Origin: an uncultured Pelagibacteraceae bacterium
Lineage (GTDB): Bacteria > Pseudomonadota > Alphaproteobacteria > Pelagibacterales > Pelagibacteraceae
Assembly: GCA_902569735.1 (NCBI GenBank)
Contig: CACFVE010000006.1
Coordinates: 1-56,898, forward strand
Direction: 5' to 3'
DNA length: 56,898 bases
The notes under the pieces were generated by a model that saw only the letters and a list, made by a program, of their open reading frames with translations, had not been told where the DNA came from and searched no databases. Made by a program: the position numbers and the translations under genes. Every line of letters starts with the position of its first letter. The stretch's first letter is position 1. Positions 25,365-34,375 of the stretch are shown here, in pieces.

Positions 25365-25982
25365 ATGTCTCGTAAGAAAATAGTTATAATAGATGGAGAG
25401 TTTGGAAACTTAGGATCTATAATTAATGCTATTAGGTTTTTGGGATTTGAATTTGATGTAATGAAAACAGTATCAAATTTAGAACCATATTCTCATCTAA
25501 TATTACCAGGTGTTGGCTCTTACAATAGAGCTAGCAAAAGATTACAATCTTTGGGCTGGTTTGAGGCTATCAAAGATTTTGCAGAAAGTTCCAAACCTCT
25601 TTTAGGCATATGTTTAGGAATGCAACTAATGTTTGAAGGCGGAGAAGAAGATGGTTCGGAGAAGGGTCTCAGTTTTTTTAAGGGTCAATGTAAAGAATTT
25701 ACTGAAGATAGTAAATTTCCATTGCCTCATATGGGATTTAATTTAGTAAAACATTCTGAGACTAAAATATGGGACAATATACCAAATCCGTCTCCTTTTT
25801 ATTTTGTTCACAGTTACAGGGTAAAAAATATCGATAATACTGCTAAAATTTCAAGAACTGTTTACGGAGAAGAATTTATTTCATTTATAGAAAAAAAAAA
25901 TATTTTTGGTGCTCAATTTCATCCAGAAAAAAGTCATAAAGTTGGTTTAAAACTGTTAAATAATTTTATTGAACGGAGTTGA
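25365..25982 (+). CDS. hisH: HisH-like glutaminase subunit for sugar amidination
   Basis: This 205-residue class I glutaminase has the triad C83 (LGICLGMQLMFEGG), H186 and E188 (FHPEKS), and reads like HisH throughout (IDGEFGNLGSI, LPGVGSY). HisH pairs with HisF and delivers ammonia. No other histidine genes are near, and the flanking amidotransferase marks it as the HisH2 type of surface-sugar loci. It starts 12 bases after the amidotransferase and abuts hisF without a gap. Confidence 0.88.
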   Translation: MSRKKIVIIDGEFGNLGSIINAIRFLGFEFDVMKTVSNLEPYSHLILPGVGSYNRASKRLQSLGWFEAIKDFAESSKPLLGICLGMQLMFEGGEEDGSEKGLSFFKGQCKEFTEDSKFPLPHMGFNLVKHSETKIWDNIPNPSPFYFVHSYRVKNIDNTAKISRTVYGEEFISFIEKKNIFGAQFHPEKSHKVGLKLLNNFIERS

Positions 25983-26765
25983 ATGGTTTATAAAAGAATT
26001 ATTTATGCCTTGTTATATAGCAAAGGTTTTTTTCATTTAAGTAGAAATTTTAAACTCCAAAAAGTAGGAGATGTAAATTGGCTAAAAAATAATTTTGGTT
26101 TTGGAGAAACTTGTAATTATATAGATGAATTAATAATAGTTCTGGTAACAAAAAATCCAGACGAAGAAGAAATTTCTAATTTTTTTTCAGATGTAAAAAA
26201 ACTTAGAGAAAAAATTTTTGTACCTTTAACTTTAGGAGGAGGAATAAGAACTTTTGAGCATGCCAAAAATTGTTTTTCTAATGGAGCTGATAAAATATTG
26301 ATAAATTATCTTGCTCATAATAATTCAGAAGTAATTAATAAAATATCTAACATTTATGGAGAACAAGCAATTTCCATAATGGTAGATTATAAAAATATTG
26401 ATGGTTGTAATTTTTCATTTACTAATTCAGCTGAAAATCAATCCATTTCTTTAAAGGATTACTTTAAGGAAATAAAAACTATAAAATTTGGTGAGTTAAT
26501 TATTAATTCGATAGAAAAAGACGGGTCAGCACAAGGTTTAGATATAAATTGTCTTGATGATTTTTCCAATAAATTTAATAAGCCTATTTTATTAATGGGA
26601 GGAGCGGGAAAACCTGAACATTTTGTTCCAGTATTAAAAAAAAAAAATATATCGGGAATTGTTACAGCGAATTTGTTTAATTTTTTAGGTAGTGGCCTTG
26701 AATTGGCTAGATCTTTTTCTATGAAAAATGGAGTCAGGTTGATTAAATTTGAGAAGATTAATTAA
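25983..26765 (+). CDS. hisF: HisF-like barrel subunit lacking a cyclase aspartate
   Basis: The 260-residue protein aligns with HisF from the first strand (YKRII) to GGAGKPEHF and is the expected partner of the HisH just upstream. The catalytic Asp of the first strand (D11 in Thermotoga HisF, in CLDV) is L11 here, in IIYALLY, while the second Asp is kept (D135 in MVDYKN). It can therefore hardly perform the imidazole-glycerol-phosphate cyclase step and more likely keeps only the ammonia channel to the amidotransferase. An A12 run lies at 26636-26647. Confidence 0.86.
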   Translation: MVYKRIIYALLYSKGFFHLSRNFKLQKVGDVNWLKNNFGFGETCNYIDELIIVLVTKNPDEEEISNFFSDVKKLREKIFVPLTLGGGIRTFEHAKNCFSNGADKILINYLAHNNSEVINKISNIYGEQAISIMVDYKNIDGCNFSFTNSAENQSISLKDYFKEIKTIKFGELIINSIEKDGSAQGLDINCLDDFSNKFNKPILLMGGAGKPEHFVPVLKKKNISGIVTANLFNFLGSGLELARSFSMKNGVRLIKFEKIN

Positions 26766-26774
26766 AAATTTATT

Positions 26775-27458
26775 ATGCTAGGTTCAGTATTATTTTTTGG
26801 AAGAAAAAATTGTCTTTATTCTAATAAGATAAAAAGACTTTTAAAAAGCAAAAGTAAGAAGTTTTTTTACGTAGAATCTAGTTTTTTAGGAGAAAAATTA
26901 AATATTAAAAAATTTGAACAAATAAGTTTTAATTATATTTTCTGTTTCAGAAGTTTTTATGTTTTAAAAAAAAAACTTATTAATAATTGTAAAATAGCAG
27001 CAATTAATTTTCATCCCGGAACTCCAAAATATAGAGGGGTAGGATGTGTAAATTTCGCTCTTTATAATAATGAGAAATTTTATGGATGTACTTCTCATAT
27101 TATAAATCAAAAAATAGATAATGGAACAATATTAGATGTAAAAAAATTTCAAATCTCTAAAAACGACACTGTAGAAAGTTGTCTCAACAAAACTTATAAA
27201 ATTATGTTTAAACAAGCTTTAAAAATAATTAATTTACTCATTAAACAAGATGAAAATTTAGGAAAGTTAATTAAAAAGAATAAACATATCAAATGGTCAA
27301 AGAAGCTAACAACAAGAAAAGATTTAGAAAAACTATATTTAATTGATAAAAAAGTATCAAAGAAACAATTAAAAAAAATAATTCGAGCGACAAACACTAA
27401 TTTATTTAAACCACATATATCTTTTCATAATAAAAGATTTCTCTTAGATGATAGATGA
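26775..27458 (+). CDS. Sugar N-formyltransferase
   Basis: This 227-residue protein has a formyltransferase fold with the complete triad N78, H80 and D115 in AAINFHPGTPKYRG and QKIDNGTIL. Sugar N-formyltransferases use 10-formyl-tetrahydrofolate on a primary amine of a nucleotide sugar. The C-terminal part is short and lysine-rich. The gene sits inside the legionaminate set, which lacks the usual LegH acetyltransferase, so it may formylate the 4-amino group that would otherwise be acetylated, giving an N-formyl nonulosonate. The family call is strong, the acceptor inferred. Confidence 0.8.
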   Translation: MLGSVLFFGRKNCLYSNKIKRLLKSKSKKFFYVESSFLGEKLNIKKFEQISFNYIFCFRSFYVLKKKLINNCKIAAINFHPGTPKYRGVGCVNFALYNNEKFYGCTSHIINQKIDNGTILDVKKFQISKNDTVESCLNKTYKIMFKQALKIINLLIKQDENLGKLIKKNKHIKWSKKLTTRKDLEKLYLIDKKVSKKQLKKIIRATNTNLFKPHISFHNKRFLLDDR

Positions 27459-27476
27459 ATTGATTTCTAGAATTTT

Positions 27477-28391
27477 ATGATAAAAAGAATTTTAATTATT
27501 GGCTCAGGGTCTATTGCAAAAAAACATCAAAAAGTTTTAAATAATATTAATAATAATATTAAGTTATTGATAATTCCAACAAGAAAAATTAATCAATATA
27601 AGCAAAAAGATTTTAACGGATTAATAAATTTTGATCCAGAATATATCTTAGTATGTTCTCCATCGACTTATCATTACAAACATTTTCAATTAATTGAAAA
27701 ATATTTTAAAAGAAAAACCGTCTTAATTGAAAAGCCTCTTTTTTCAAATTATAGAAAATTAAAAAATAAATTTAAAAATCAATATTTTATCGGTTATAAT
27801 TTGAGATTTCATCCAATAATAAAATTTGTTAAAAATTATATAAAAGGAAAAAAAATTTATTTTGCCAAAGTTTATTGTTCATCTTACCTTCCGAATTGGA
27901 GAAAAGAAAAAAATTATTCAAATACTGTGACATCAAATAAGAATTTAGGTGGCGGTGTTTTATTAGAACTTAGCCATGAATTAGATTATTTATTATGGAT
28001 ATTTAAAAAAATTAAAATTTTAAATGTGGTAAATAAAAAAGTATCAGATCTTAAGATTAATACTGACGATATTCTTTCTTTAAATGGAATGGCAGTCGGT
28101 AAAACATTAATCAATTTAACAATCAATTTTTTTTCAAGAATACAAAATAGAGAAATTTTTATTGATGGTAAAAATTTTAGTTTACATGCAAATATTTTAA
28201 AAAACTCAATAACTTTGATAGAAGGTAAAAAAAAGAAAAATTTAAAATTTAAAAAATTTAATATGCAAAAAACTTATACAAATGAAAATTTAAGTATTAT
28301 TAATAGAAATTTTAGAGATATCTGTACCATTAAAGAAGGAATAGATTTATTAAAACTTATCTCAAAAATAAAAAAAAAAAATGAAAATTAG
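27477..28391 (+). CDS. Gfo/Idh/MocA-family oxidoreductase
   Basis: This 304-residue NAD(P)-dependent sugar oxidoreductase starts with a Rossmann motif (ILIIGSGSIAKKHQKVL) and contains EKPL near residue 84, the conserved Lys-Pro, then GYNLRFHP and a GGGVLLELSHELDYL segment with the catalytic-region histidine. Members oxidise or reduce sugar hydroxyls. It lies between the formyltransferase and legC, overlapping legC by 11 bases through an A-rich junction. Its step in the nonulosonate route is not known to me. Confidence 0.8.
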   Translation: MIKRILIIGSGSIAKKHQKVLNNINNNIKLLIIPTRKINQYKQKDFNGLINFDPEYILVCSPSTYHYKHFQLIEKYFKRKTVLIEKPLFSNYRKLKNKFKNQYFIGYNLRFHPIIKFVKNYIKGKKIYFAKVYCSSYLPNWRKEKNYSNTVTSNKNLGGGVLLELSHELDYLLWIFKKIKILNVVNKKVSDLKINTDDILSLNGMAVGKTLINLTINFFSRIQNREIFIDGKNFSLHANILKNSITLIEGKKKKNLKFKKFNMQKTYTNENLSIINRNFRDICTIKEGIDLLKLISKIKKKNEN

Positions 28392-29544
28392 TCTTTCTGT
28401 ACCTCATTTTTTCGGAAATGAGCTTCATAATTTAAAACAATGTATAAAAAAAAGATGGATCTCATCATCTGGATCTATTGGAACTGCTTTTGAAAAAAGA
28501 ATAAAAAATTATATTGGATCAAAGTATGCTCTAGGTGTAATAAATTGTACATCTGCCTTACAGCTTAGTGTAAGATTACTAAATCCAAAACCAAAAGACG
28601 AAATAATAGTCCCTTCAATAACCTTTGTGGCCTCCGTCAATGCTATTGTTTACAATAATTGTAAACCAATTTTTTTAGATTGTGATGAAAATTTGTTACT
28701 CGATACTGAAAAAACTTTAGAATTTTTAAATACAAAAACTTTTCAACATAAGGGAGCTTGTTATAATAAAACAACAAAAAAAAGAATTTTGGGAGTAATA
28801 GCAGTACATACTTTTGGAAATCTTGTAAAATTAAGTAAGAAATTTTTAGACACTTGCAAAAAAAAAAATATCAAAATAATTGAGGATGCCGCTGAAAGCT
28901 TTGGATCTTATTATAATTCTGAAAAAAAAAAAAAACATGCGGCAACATTAGGTGATCTGAATTGTTTGTCTTTTAATGCAAATAAAATAATTACCTCTGG
29001 TGGTGGTGGAATGATAATTTTTAAAGATAAAAACCTTTACAAAAAAGGCATATATCTTGCATCTCAAGCAAAAGATAATTCAACTTATTTTATTCATAAT
29101 ACCGTGGGTTACAATTTTCGTCTTTCTAGTTTGCATTCTTCAGTTGGCTCGGCACAAATCTCCCAAATATCTAAAATTATAAAAAAGAAAAAAATGATTC
29201 ATGATTTATACAAAAAAGAAATTAACAAAATAAATGGTCTAACCATTTTAGAACAACCTCATTACTGTGTTTCAAATTTTTGGTTAAATATATTAATTAT
29301 AGATAGAAATAAATATGGCTTATCGAAAGATCAAATCATCAAAAATTTCTTAGGAAAAAAAATAGAAACTAGATCTGTATGGTATCCTAATCATTTGCAA
29401 AGACCTTTTAAAAATTTTCAAAAATATAAAATTAAAAATTCAAAAAAATTATATGAAAATTCTCTTTGTTTACCAAGTAGTTTTAATCTTAGAATAAAAG
29501 ACCAGATAAAAGTAATAAACTTTCTGAAGAAAAAATTTAGATAA
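28381..29544 (+). CDS. legC: LegC-family PLP-dependent sugar aminotransferase
   Basis: This 387-residue DegT/DnrJ/EryC1 aminotransferase has GCTSALQ-like substrate loop (NCTSALQLSV), EDAAESFGS for PLP binding and the Schiff-base lysine in SFNANKIITSGGGG. The opening ISLSVPHFFGNE and SSGS pattern plus the inserted segment before IAVHTFGN resemble LegC, which aminates C4 of the 4-keto-6-deoxy sugar made by LegB. An A14 tract at 28922-28935 lies in frame and is the longest homopolymer I noticed in the coding part of the window. Although it is the last of the set, it completes the pathway. Confidence 0.86.
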   Translation: MKISLSVPHFFGNELHNLKQCIKKRWISSSGSIGTAFEKRIKNYIGSKYALGVINCTSALQLSVRLLNPKPKDEIIVPSITFVASVNAIVYNNCKPIFLDCDENLLLDTEKTLEFLNTKTFQHKGACYNKTTKKRILGVIAVHTFGNLVKLSKKFLDTCKKKNIKIIEDAAESFGSYYNSEKKKKHAATLGDLNCLSFNANKIITSGGGGMIIFKDKNLYKKGIYLASQAKDNSTYFIHNTVGYNFRLSSLHSSVGSAQISQISKIIKKKKMIHDLYKKEINKINGLTILEQPHYCVSNFWLNILIIDRNKYGLSKDQIIKNFLGKKIETRSVWYPNHLQRPFKNFQKYKIKNSKKLYENSLCLPSSFNLRIKDQIKVINFLKKKFR

Positions 29545-29549
29545 TAATT

Positions 29550-30770
29550 ATGTTACTAATTTTATTTTCTGATAAATTTTCTAAGTTTTGTGATCATAAA
29601 TATCAAATTAAATATTTAAAAAAAAAATTAAATACAAAAGTAGAAGTTAATGACCTATTTAGCATTGTAAATAAAAGCTGGGAAGATTTCTTTCCAGGAA
29701 AAAGATACGGAAAAGTTAGAGTTTTTAAAAAAATTTCTGAATGGAAAAAATATTTTAAAAGTAAAATTCAAAGTGAGCAAAAGTTATATGTTTTGAATTT
29801 ATTAGACTTTAATTCTTTTAAATCTTTAGCAATTCATTATGAACTATATAAATCTAAAGTTAAAATAATACAATTAAGATCCCCAGAAGTTTGCGTAGAA
29901 AACAAAAGCAATTATTATAATTTTTTTCAAAAAATTTCAAAAGCAATAGAATTAACTTTTACAAATTTTGCCAGACTTGTTTACTTTATTAAAATGAAAT
30001 TTTTATATAAACTTGGTACTATTATGAAATTTGAAGAATTGATAGTTCTATATTCAGGTAAAAAAAAAAATCTTTTACCTAATTTAAATTCAAAAAAAAT
30101 AAGTTATGAAAGCATTCATTCTAGCGATTATTCTAATCATCTTTTATTAAAATCATTTAAAAATAAGAAGTTAGCTAATAGAAATTTTATAGTTTTTCTA
30201 GATACTACAACTCCTTATTTCACAGGTGATAAAGCGATTTTTAAATATAAAATTAATTATGATCAAGTTATTTGGTATGAAGATCTAAATAATTTTCTTA
30301 AACTCACTGAGAAAAATTTTAAATCTAGGATAATTATCATTCCTCACCCACGAGTAAGACACTTAAAAAATCCCTACTATGACAAAAGATTTGAAGTAAG
30401 AAAAGATATTGACGCTTCAAATAAACTTATTGGAAACTCTAGATTTGTTCTGGCTATCAGTCCTTCTACAGCTGTAAGTTATTGTGTTATAAATTATAAA
30501 CCTATTTCATTAATATATAATGAACAAATAATTAAAAATAATCCAACAATGTTGGCAGAAATGAAGTTTATGTCAAAAATTTTAAAAACTGGATTAATAA
30601 ATATTAATAATCGATTTAATAAAAAAAAATTTTCAACATTTATTGATAAAAAAATCTACGATAAATATAAATATGATTATCTTACTTCAAAAAAGATAAG
30701 TGAAAAAATGAACCATGAAATTATTAACGATATTCTTTTAAAAGAAGATCAGAAAACTTTTTTAAGATAA
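29550..30770 (+). CDS. Uncharacterised protein, possible GT-B nonulosonate transferase
   Basis: I do not firmly recognise this 406-residue cytosolic protein. Near residue 266 it has RIIIIPHPRVRH and near residue 307 FVLAISPSTAVSYC, an HP motif followed by a Ser-rich motif, the arrangement seen in bacterial sialyltransferases and polysialyltransferases that use CMP-sugars. It follows legC by five bases at the end of the nonulosonate set, where the matching transferase would be useful. It resembles the unknown at 7453 in general layout. Treat the transferase role as a hypothesis. An A11 run occurs near 30060. Confidence 0.5.
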   Translation: MLLILFSDKFSKFCDHKYQIKYLKKKLNTKVEVNDLFSIVNKSWEDFFPGKRYGKVRVFKKISEWKKYFKSKIQSEQKLYVLNLLDFNSFKSLAIHYELYKSKVKIIQLRSPEVCVENKSNYYNFFQKISKAIELTFTNFARLVYFIKMKFLYKLGTIMKFEELIVLYSGKKKNLLPNLNSKKISYESIHSSDYSNHLLLKSFKNKKLANRNFIVFLDTTTPYFTGDKAIFKYKINYDQVIWYEDLNNFLKLTEKNFKSRIIIIPHPRVRHLKNPYYDKRFEVRKDIDASNKLIGNSRFVLAISPSTAVSYCVINYKPISLIYNEQIIKNNPTMLAEMKFMSKILKTGLININNRFNKKKFSTFIDKKIYDKYKYDYLTSKKISEKMNHEIINDILLKEDQKTFLR

Positions 30771-30845
30771 ATTATATTTTTGTTTAAAATTATTTATAAA
30801 TAATATATAAAGTTTCAAAATTTATAGTCAAAAAAAACTAGATTT

Positions 30846-31964
30846 ATGCAAAATAAAATTCCTGTATTTGACATTAAGATCGGAGATTTAGAAAAAAAAT
30901 ATATCAAGGATTGCCTCGATAGTTCATCTATTGGTCAAGGCTCATACGTGGAAGATTTTGAAAAACAATTTAGTCAATTTGTAAATTGTAAATTTGGTGT
31001 TACTACCACAAGCGGAACAACTGCTTTACACTTAGCTTTAAAAACCCTGGATATTGGTGACGGAGATGAAGTCTTACTTTCTTCTAGCACCAATATGGCT
31101 TGTGCTTTTTCAATAGCTCATTGCAATGCAAAACCAGTTCCGATTGATATTCACAAAAATACTTGGCAAATGAATACAGATCTCATTGAAAAAAAAATAA
31201 CAAACAAAACAAAAGCTATAATGGTAGTTCATTTATTTGGACAGGCAGTGGATATGGATCCTGTAATTGAATTAGCAAAAAAATATAATTTAAAAATTTT
31301 AGAAGACTGTGCAGAATCTCACGGTGTTGAGTATAAAGGAAAAAAAGTCGGATCTATAGGAGATGTAGGAGCTTTTAGTTTTTATCCAAATAAAACTATT
31401 ACTTGTGGTGAGGGCGGAATGATAACAACCAACTCAGAGAAATTAGCAGAGAAAGCAAGAGATTTAAAAAATTTGTGCTATGGAAAGAATAATAAATTTA
31501 TGCATACAGGCATAGGTTTTCAATTTAGAATGTCTAATGTTAGCGCAGCTATGGGGTTAGGACAACTTTCACAAATTAATGAAATTTTTGAAAAAAAGAA
31601 AAAAATTGACGAAAGATATAAAAAAAATCTAGCTGGCATTAAGGGACTTAATATTCCAGAAATAAGCAAACATACAAACAAATATATTATGTGGGTATTT
31701 AATCTTTATTTAGATGATAAATTTGGAATCACTAGAGACGAATTAGCTATCAAACTTAAAGAACTAAATATTGAAACTAGAGAAGCTTTCGTGCCTGTCA
31801 ATATGCAAAAAGTTTTACAAAAAAAATATGATTTAAAAGAAAAAGATTGTCCAAATGCTAATTACATTATGGACAATGGTTTCTATATTCCCTGTGGAAA
31901 TACTATTACTGAAGATGAAATAGATTATGTATCTGAAAAAATTATAGAAATTGGTAAAAAGTAG
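30846..31964 (+). CDS. DegT/DnrJ/EryC1-family sugar aminotransferase
   Basis: The 372-residue PLP enzyme carries TSGTTALHLAL, EDCAESHGVEYKG for the cofactor ring, and the Schiff-base lysine in SFYPNKTITCGEGG. It transfers an amino group, usually from glutamate, to a keto-sugar nucleotide. The length and ending fit perosamine-synthase-type enzymes. It follows a 75-base A/T-rich gap, the largest in this stretch, where a new promoter could lie. The keto-sugar may come from RfbG encoded at 34376, but GDP- or UDP-linked sugars are also possible. Confidence 0.83.
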   Translation: MQNKIPVFDIKIGDLEKKYIKDCLDSSSIGQGSYVEDFEKQFSQFVNCKFGVTTTSGTTALHLALKTLDIGDGDEVLLSSSTNMACAFSIAHCNAKPVPIDIHKNTWQMNTDLIEKKITNKTKAIMVVHLFGQAVDMDPVIELAKKYNLKILEDCAESHGVEYKGKKVGSIGDVGAFSFYPNKTITCGEGGMITTNSEKLAEKARDLKNLCYGKNNKFMHTGIGFQFRMSNVSAAMGLGQLSQINEIFEKKKKIDERYKKNLAGIKGLNIPEISKHTNKYIMWVFNLYLDDKFGITRDELAIKLKELNIETREAFVPVNMQKVLQKKYDLKEKDCPNANYIMDNGFYIPCGNTITEDEIDYVSEKIIEIGKK

Positions 31965-32017
31965 AAAAATTTAATAATTGTTGGTCGATACTTAAAATTG
32001 TTATAAAAAGATTGAAT

Positions 32018-33121
32018 ATGTTTGAATTGGACGAACCATATGTCGGAAAAGAAGAATTAAATTACTTAAAAGAAGCTATTGAGAGCGGTTGGATTAGTGC
32101 TATGGGTCCCTTCGTAAAAAAATTTGAAGAGAAATTTGCAGAATATATTGGAGTAAAATACGCAGTTAGCTGTGCTAGCGGTACAAGTGCAACTTCTTTA
32201 TTATGTCCAACTCTAAAAATAAAACCTGGAGACGAAGTTATATTACAATCTTTAACTTTTACAGCTGACGCTTGGGCAATGCATCAAGCTGGAGCTAAAA
32301 TAATATTTGCAGACTGCGCTAAAGATACATTTTCTATAGACCCGGATGACGTAAGAAAAAAAATATCAAAAAAAACTAAAATTATTAGTCCAACACATCT
32401 TTATGGAAGACCATCAAAAATGGACGAACTTCGAGAAATATGTGACCAAAATAGTATTTATCTTATCGAGGATTGTTGCCAAGCAATAGGATCAAAATAT
32501 AAAGATAAAATGGTTGGTAGCATGGGTGATTTCAATTTTTATAGCTTCCACAATAAATTAATTGCAAGTGGTGAAGGGGGAATGATTACAACAAATGATA
32601 AAAATTTAGCTGAACGATTTGATAAACTAAAAAACCCTCCAGCAGTTAACAGACCTGAAGAAAGAGATGGTTTCACTGAAATTTCCATGAATCATAGGCT
32701 AAGCAATTTACATGCAGCAGTAGGGCTAGCGCAATTGGAAAGACTAGAACAAAACATTAAAAAAAAAATAAGAATGGCAGAGATATATGACAAAATATTT
32801 GAAAATGCTGATGGTATTAATTTAATTAAAGAAGATGAAGAAAATAGAACTGTATGGTGGAGATACACAATTTTGTTAGATCCAAAAATTAATGTAAATA
32901 AATTTAAACAAAAAGCTCTAGAAAATAAAATAGTGGTTAGGGAGGGTTATTTGCCATTACATAAACATCCTTTTTTTAAGGAACACAATAATTTACATTT
33001 ACCTAACTCAGAAAGACTCGGTAGAGAGGCAATAGATATTCCCTCAAGTTTTAAATTAAAAGAAGATGAGATAATTTTAATAGGTCAGACGTTAAAAAAA
33101 ATAGTAAAAAATTTACTTTGA
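32018..33121 (+). CDS. DegT/DnrJ/EryC1-family sugar aminotransferase
   Basis: This is the third PLP sugar aminotransferase of the island (367 residues from ATG 32018; a TTG at 32012 is in frame). It has ASGTSATSLL, EDCCQAIGSKYK and the Schiff-base lysine in SFHNKLIASGEGG. Because a lysine is present it is a true aminotransferase, not an RfbH-type 3-dehydrase, which has histidine there. The opening ELDEPYVGKEELNYL and AMGPFVKKFEE pattern fits enzymes aminating C4 of keto-deoxy sugars. It lies upstream of the CDP-glucose genes. Confidence 0.83.
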   Translation: MFELDEPYVGKEELNYLKEAIESGWISAMGPFVKKFEEKFAEYIGVKYAVSCASGTSATSLLCPTLKIKPGDEVILQSLTFTADAWAMHQAGAKIIFADCAKDTFSIDPDDVRKKISKKTKIISPTHLYGRPSKMDELREICDQNSIYLIEDCCQAIGSKYKDKMVGSMGDFNFYSFHNKLIASGEGGMITTNDKNLAERFDKLKNPPAVNRPEERDGFTEISMNHRLSNLHAAVGLAQLERLEQNIKKKIRMAEIYDKIFENADGINLIKEDEENRTVWWRYTILLDPKINVNKFKQKALENKIVVREGYLPLHKHPFFKEHNNLHLPNSERLGREAIDIPSSFKLKEDEIILIGQTLKKIVKNLL

Positions 33122-33123
33122 TA

Positions 33124-34353
33124 ATGTCATCAGAAAAAAGAGTTGCAATATTTGTAGACTCTAGAAAAGAGTCTGGAGGTGAGTATCAGCACCTTCTTTA
33201 TACCATTAATAATATAAAAAAAAATAATAAACAAAAAATTAAGTTTTTGATAATTTGTCTCTCAAAAAATCTTAATTTAAATTTACAGTCGGAAGACATT
33301 GAAATTAAATACTTTTCTTTGAACTTTTTTCAAAGATATATTTGTTATTTAAGAAACCATAATTCATTATTTTCAAGATTAAAAAAATATTTTTTCTTTA
33401 AGAATACATTTGAACATTTTCTTGTGAAAAATAATGTAGATTTAGTATACTTTTTAAGCCCTTCTCAATACTCATTATATTTAGAAGATATCAAATTTTT
33501 TATATCTATTCCTGATGTAGATCATCGCGAGCATTTAGAATATCCAGAAGTAGTTGATAATAATGAATTTAATAGAAAAAATGAAATTTTTTCAAAGTCA
33601 TTAATAAAAGCTCAAGCTATTATAACAAATGCAGAAATAATTAAGCAACGTTTAATAAAATATTACAACATTTCTCCAGAAAGAATTTATATAATTAGTT
33701 TAAGACCAGCTATGTCAGTAAATGATTTTTCTCTTGATAATATAGATAAAAAAAAAAATGAAGCTATAAAACTCAAATATAATTTGCCACAAAATTATAT
33801 CTATTATCCTGCTATGTATTTACCGCATAAAAATCATAGAATAATAATAGACACTATCAAGCAACTAAAATTAAAAAATATGAAAATTAATGCAGTATTT
33901 ACTGGAAGCGATGTCTTCTATAAAAAAAATTTAATAAATTATGCAAAAAATCAAAATGTTTTAGACAATATCAATTTTTTAAACTTTGTTGATGATGAGG
34001 AGTTGCCGTATATTTATTTAAATTCTCAGATGATTGTATTTCCAGTTTTAATTGGCCCTACATTCACACCAATTTGGGAAGCTTTTAAAATGAAAAAACC
34101 AGTAATATTTTCGAATCTTGAAGGAGTTAAAAGTGTATATGGTGAGGGAGTTTATTATATTAATCCTTTTGATCAAAATGATATAGTCCACGCTATTGAA
34201 AAAATTAATAATGACGAGTCTTTTAAAAATAATTTAATTAACAAAGGCACGCTTCAACTTGAGAATATGAAAAAAGAAGATCAGTATAGTCAAGTATTTA
34301 AGATTATCGAAAATTATAGAAGAATCAAAAAAACTTGGGAATTTAATAATTAA
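33124..34353 (+). CDS. Family 4 glycosyltransferase
   Basis: This GT-B enzyme of about 409 residues has the donor-binding C-terminal half typical of GT4: YLPHKNHRIIIDTI, FTGSD, FLNFVDDEELPYIYLNSQ and GPTFTPIWEAFKMKKPVIFSN, with an E in the usual EX7E region (PIWEAFKMKKPVIF). I start it at ATG 33124, three bases after the stop of the aminotransferase; a TTG at 33118 is in frame but overlaps. It should add a sugar to the growing glycan. Donor unknown. Confidence 0.82.
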   Translation: MSSEKRVAIFVDSRKESGGEYQHLLYTINNIKKNNKQKIKFLIICLSKNLNLNLQSEDIEIKYFSLNFFQRYICYLRNHNSLFSRLKKYFFFKNTFEHFLVKNNVDLVYFLSPSQYSLYLEDIKFFISIPDVDHREHLEYPEVVDNNEFNRKNEIFSKSLIKAQAIITNAEIIKQRLIKYYNISPERIYIISLRPAMSVNDFSLDNIDKKKNEAIKLKYNLPQNYIYYPAMYLPHKNHRIIIDTIKQLKLKNMKINAVFTGSDVFYKKNLINYAKNQNVLDNINFLNFVDDEELPYIYLNSQMIVFPVLIGPTFTPIWEAFKMKKPVIFSNLEGVKSVYGEGVYYINPFDQNDIVHAIEKINNDESFKNNLINKGTLQLENMKKEDQYSQVFKIIENYRRIKKTWEFNN

Positions 34354-34375
34354 TAGTAATAAGTTTCAAAAAATA

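Noticed and set aside
25365-26765. Histidine biosynthesis genes hisH and hisF
   Set aside because: No other his genes are near, HisF lacks its first catalytic aspartate, and a sugar amidotransferase directly precedes them.
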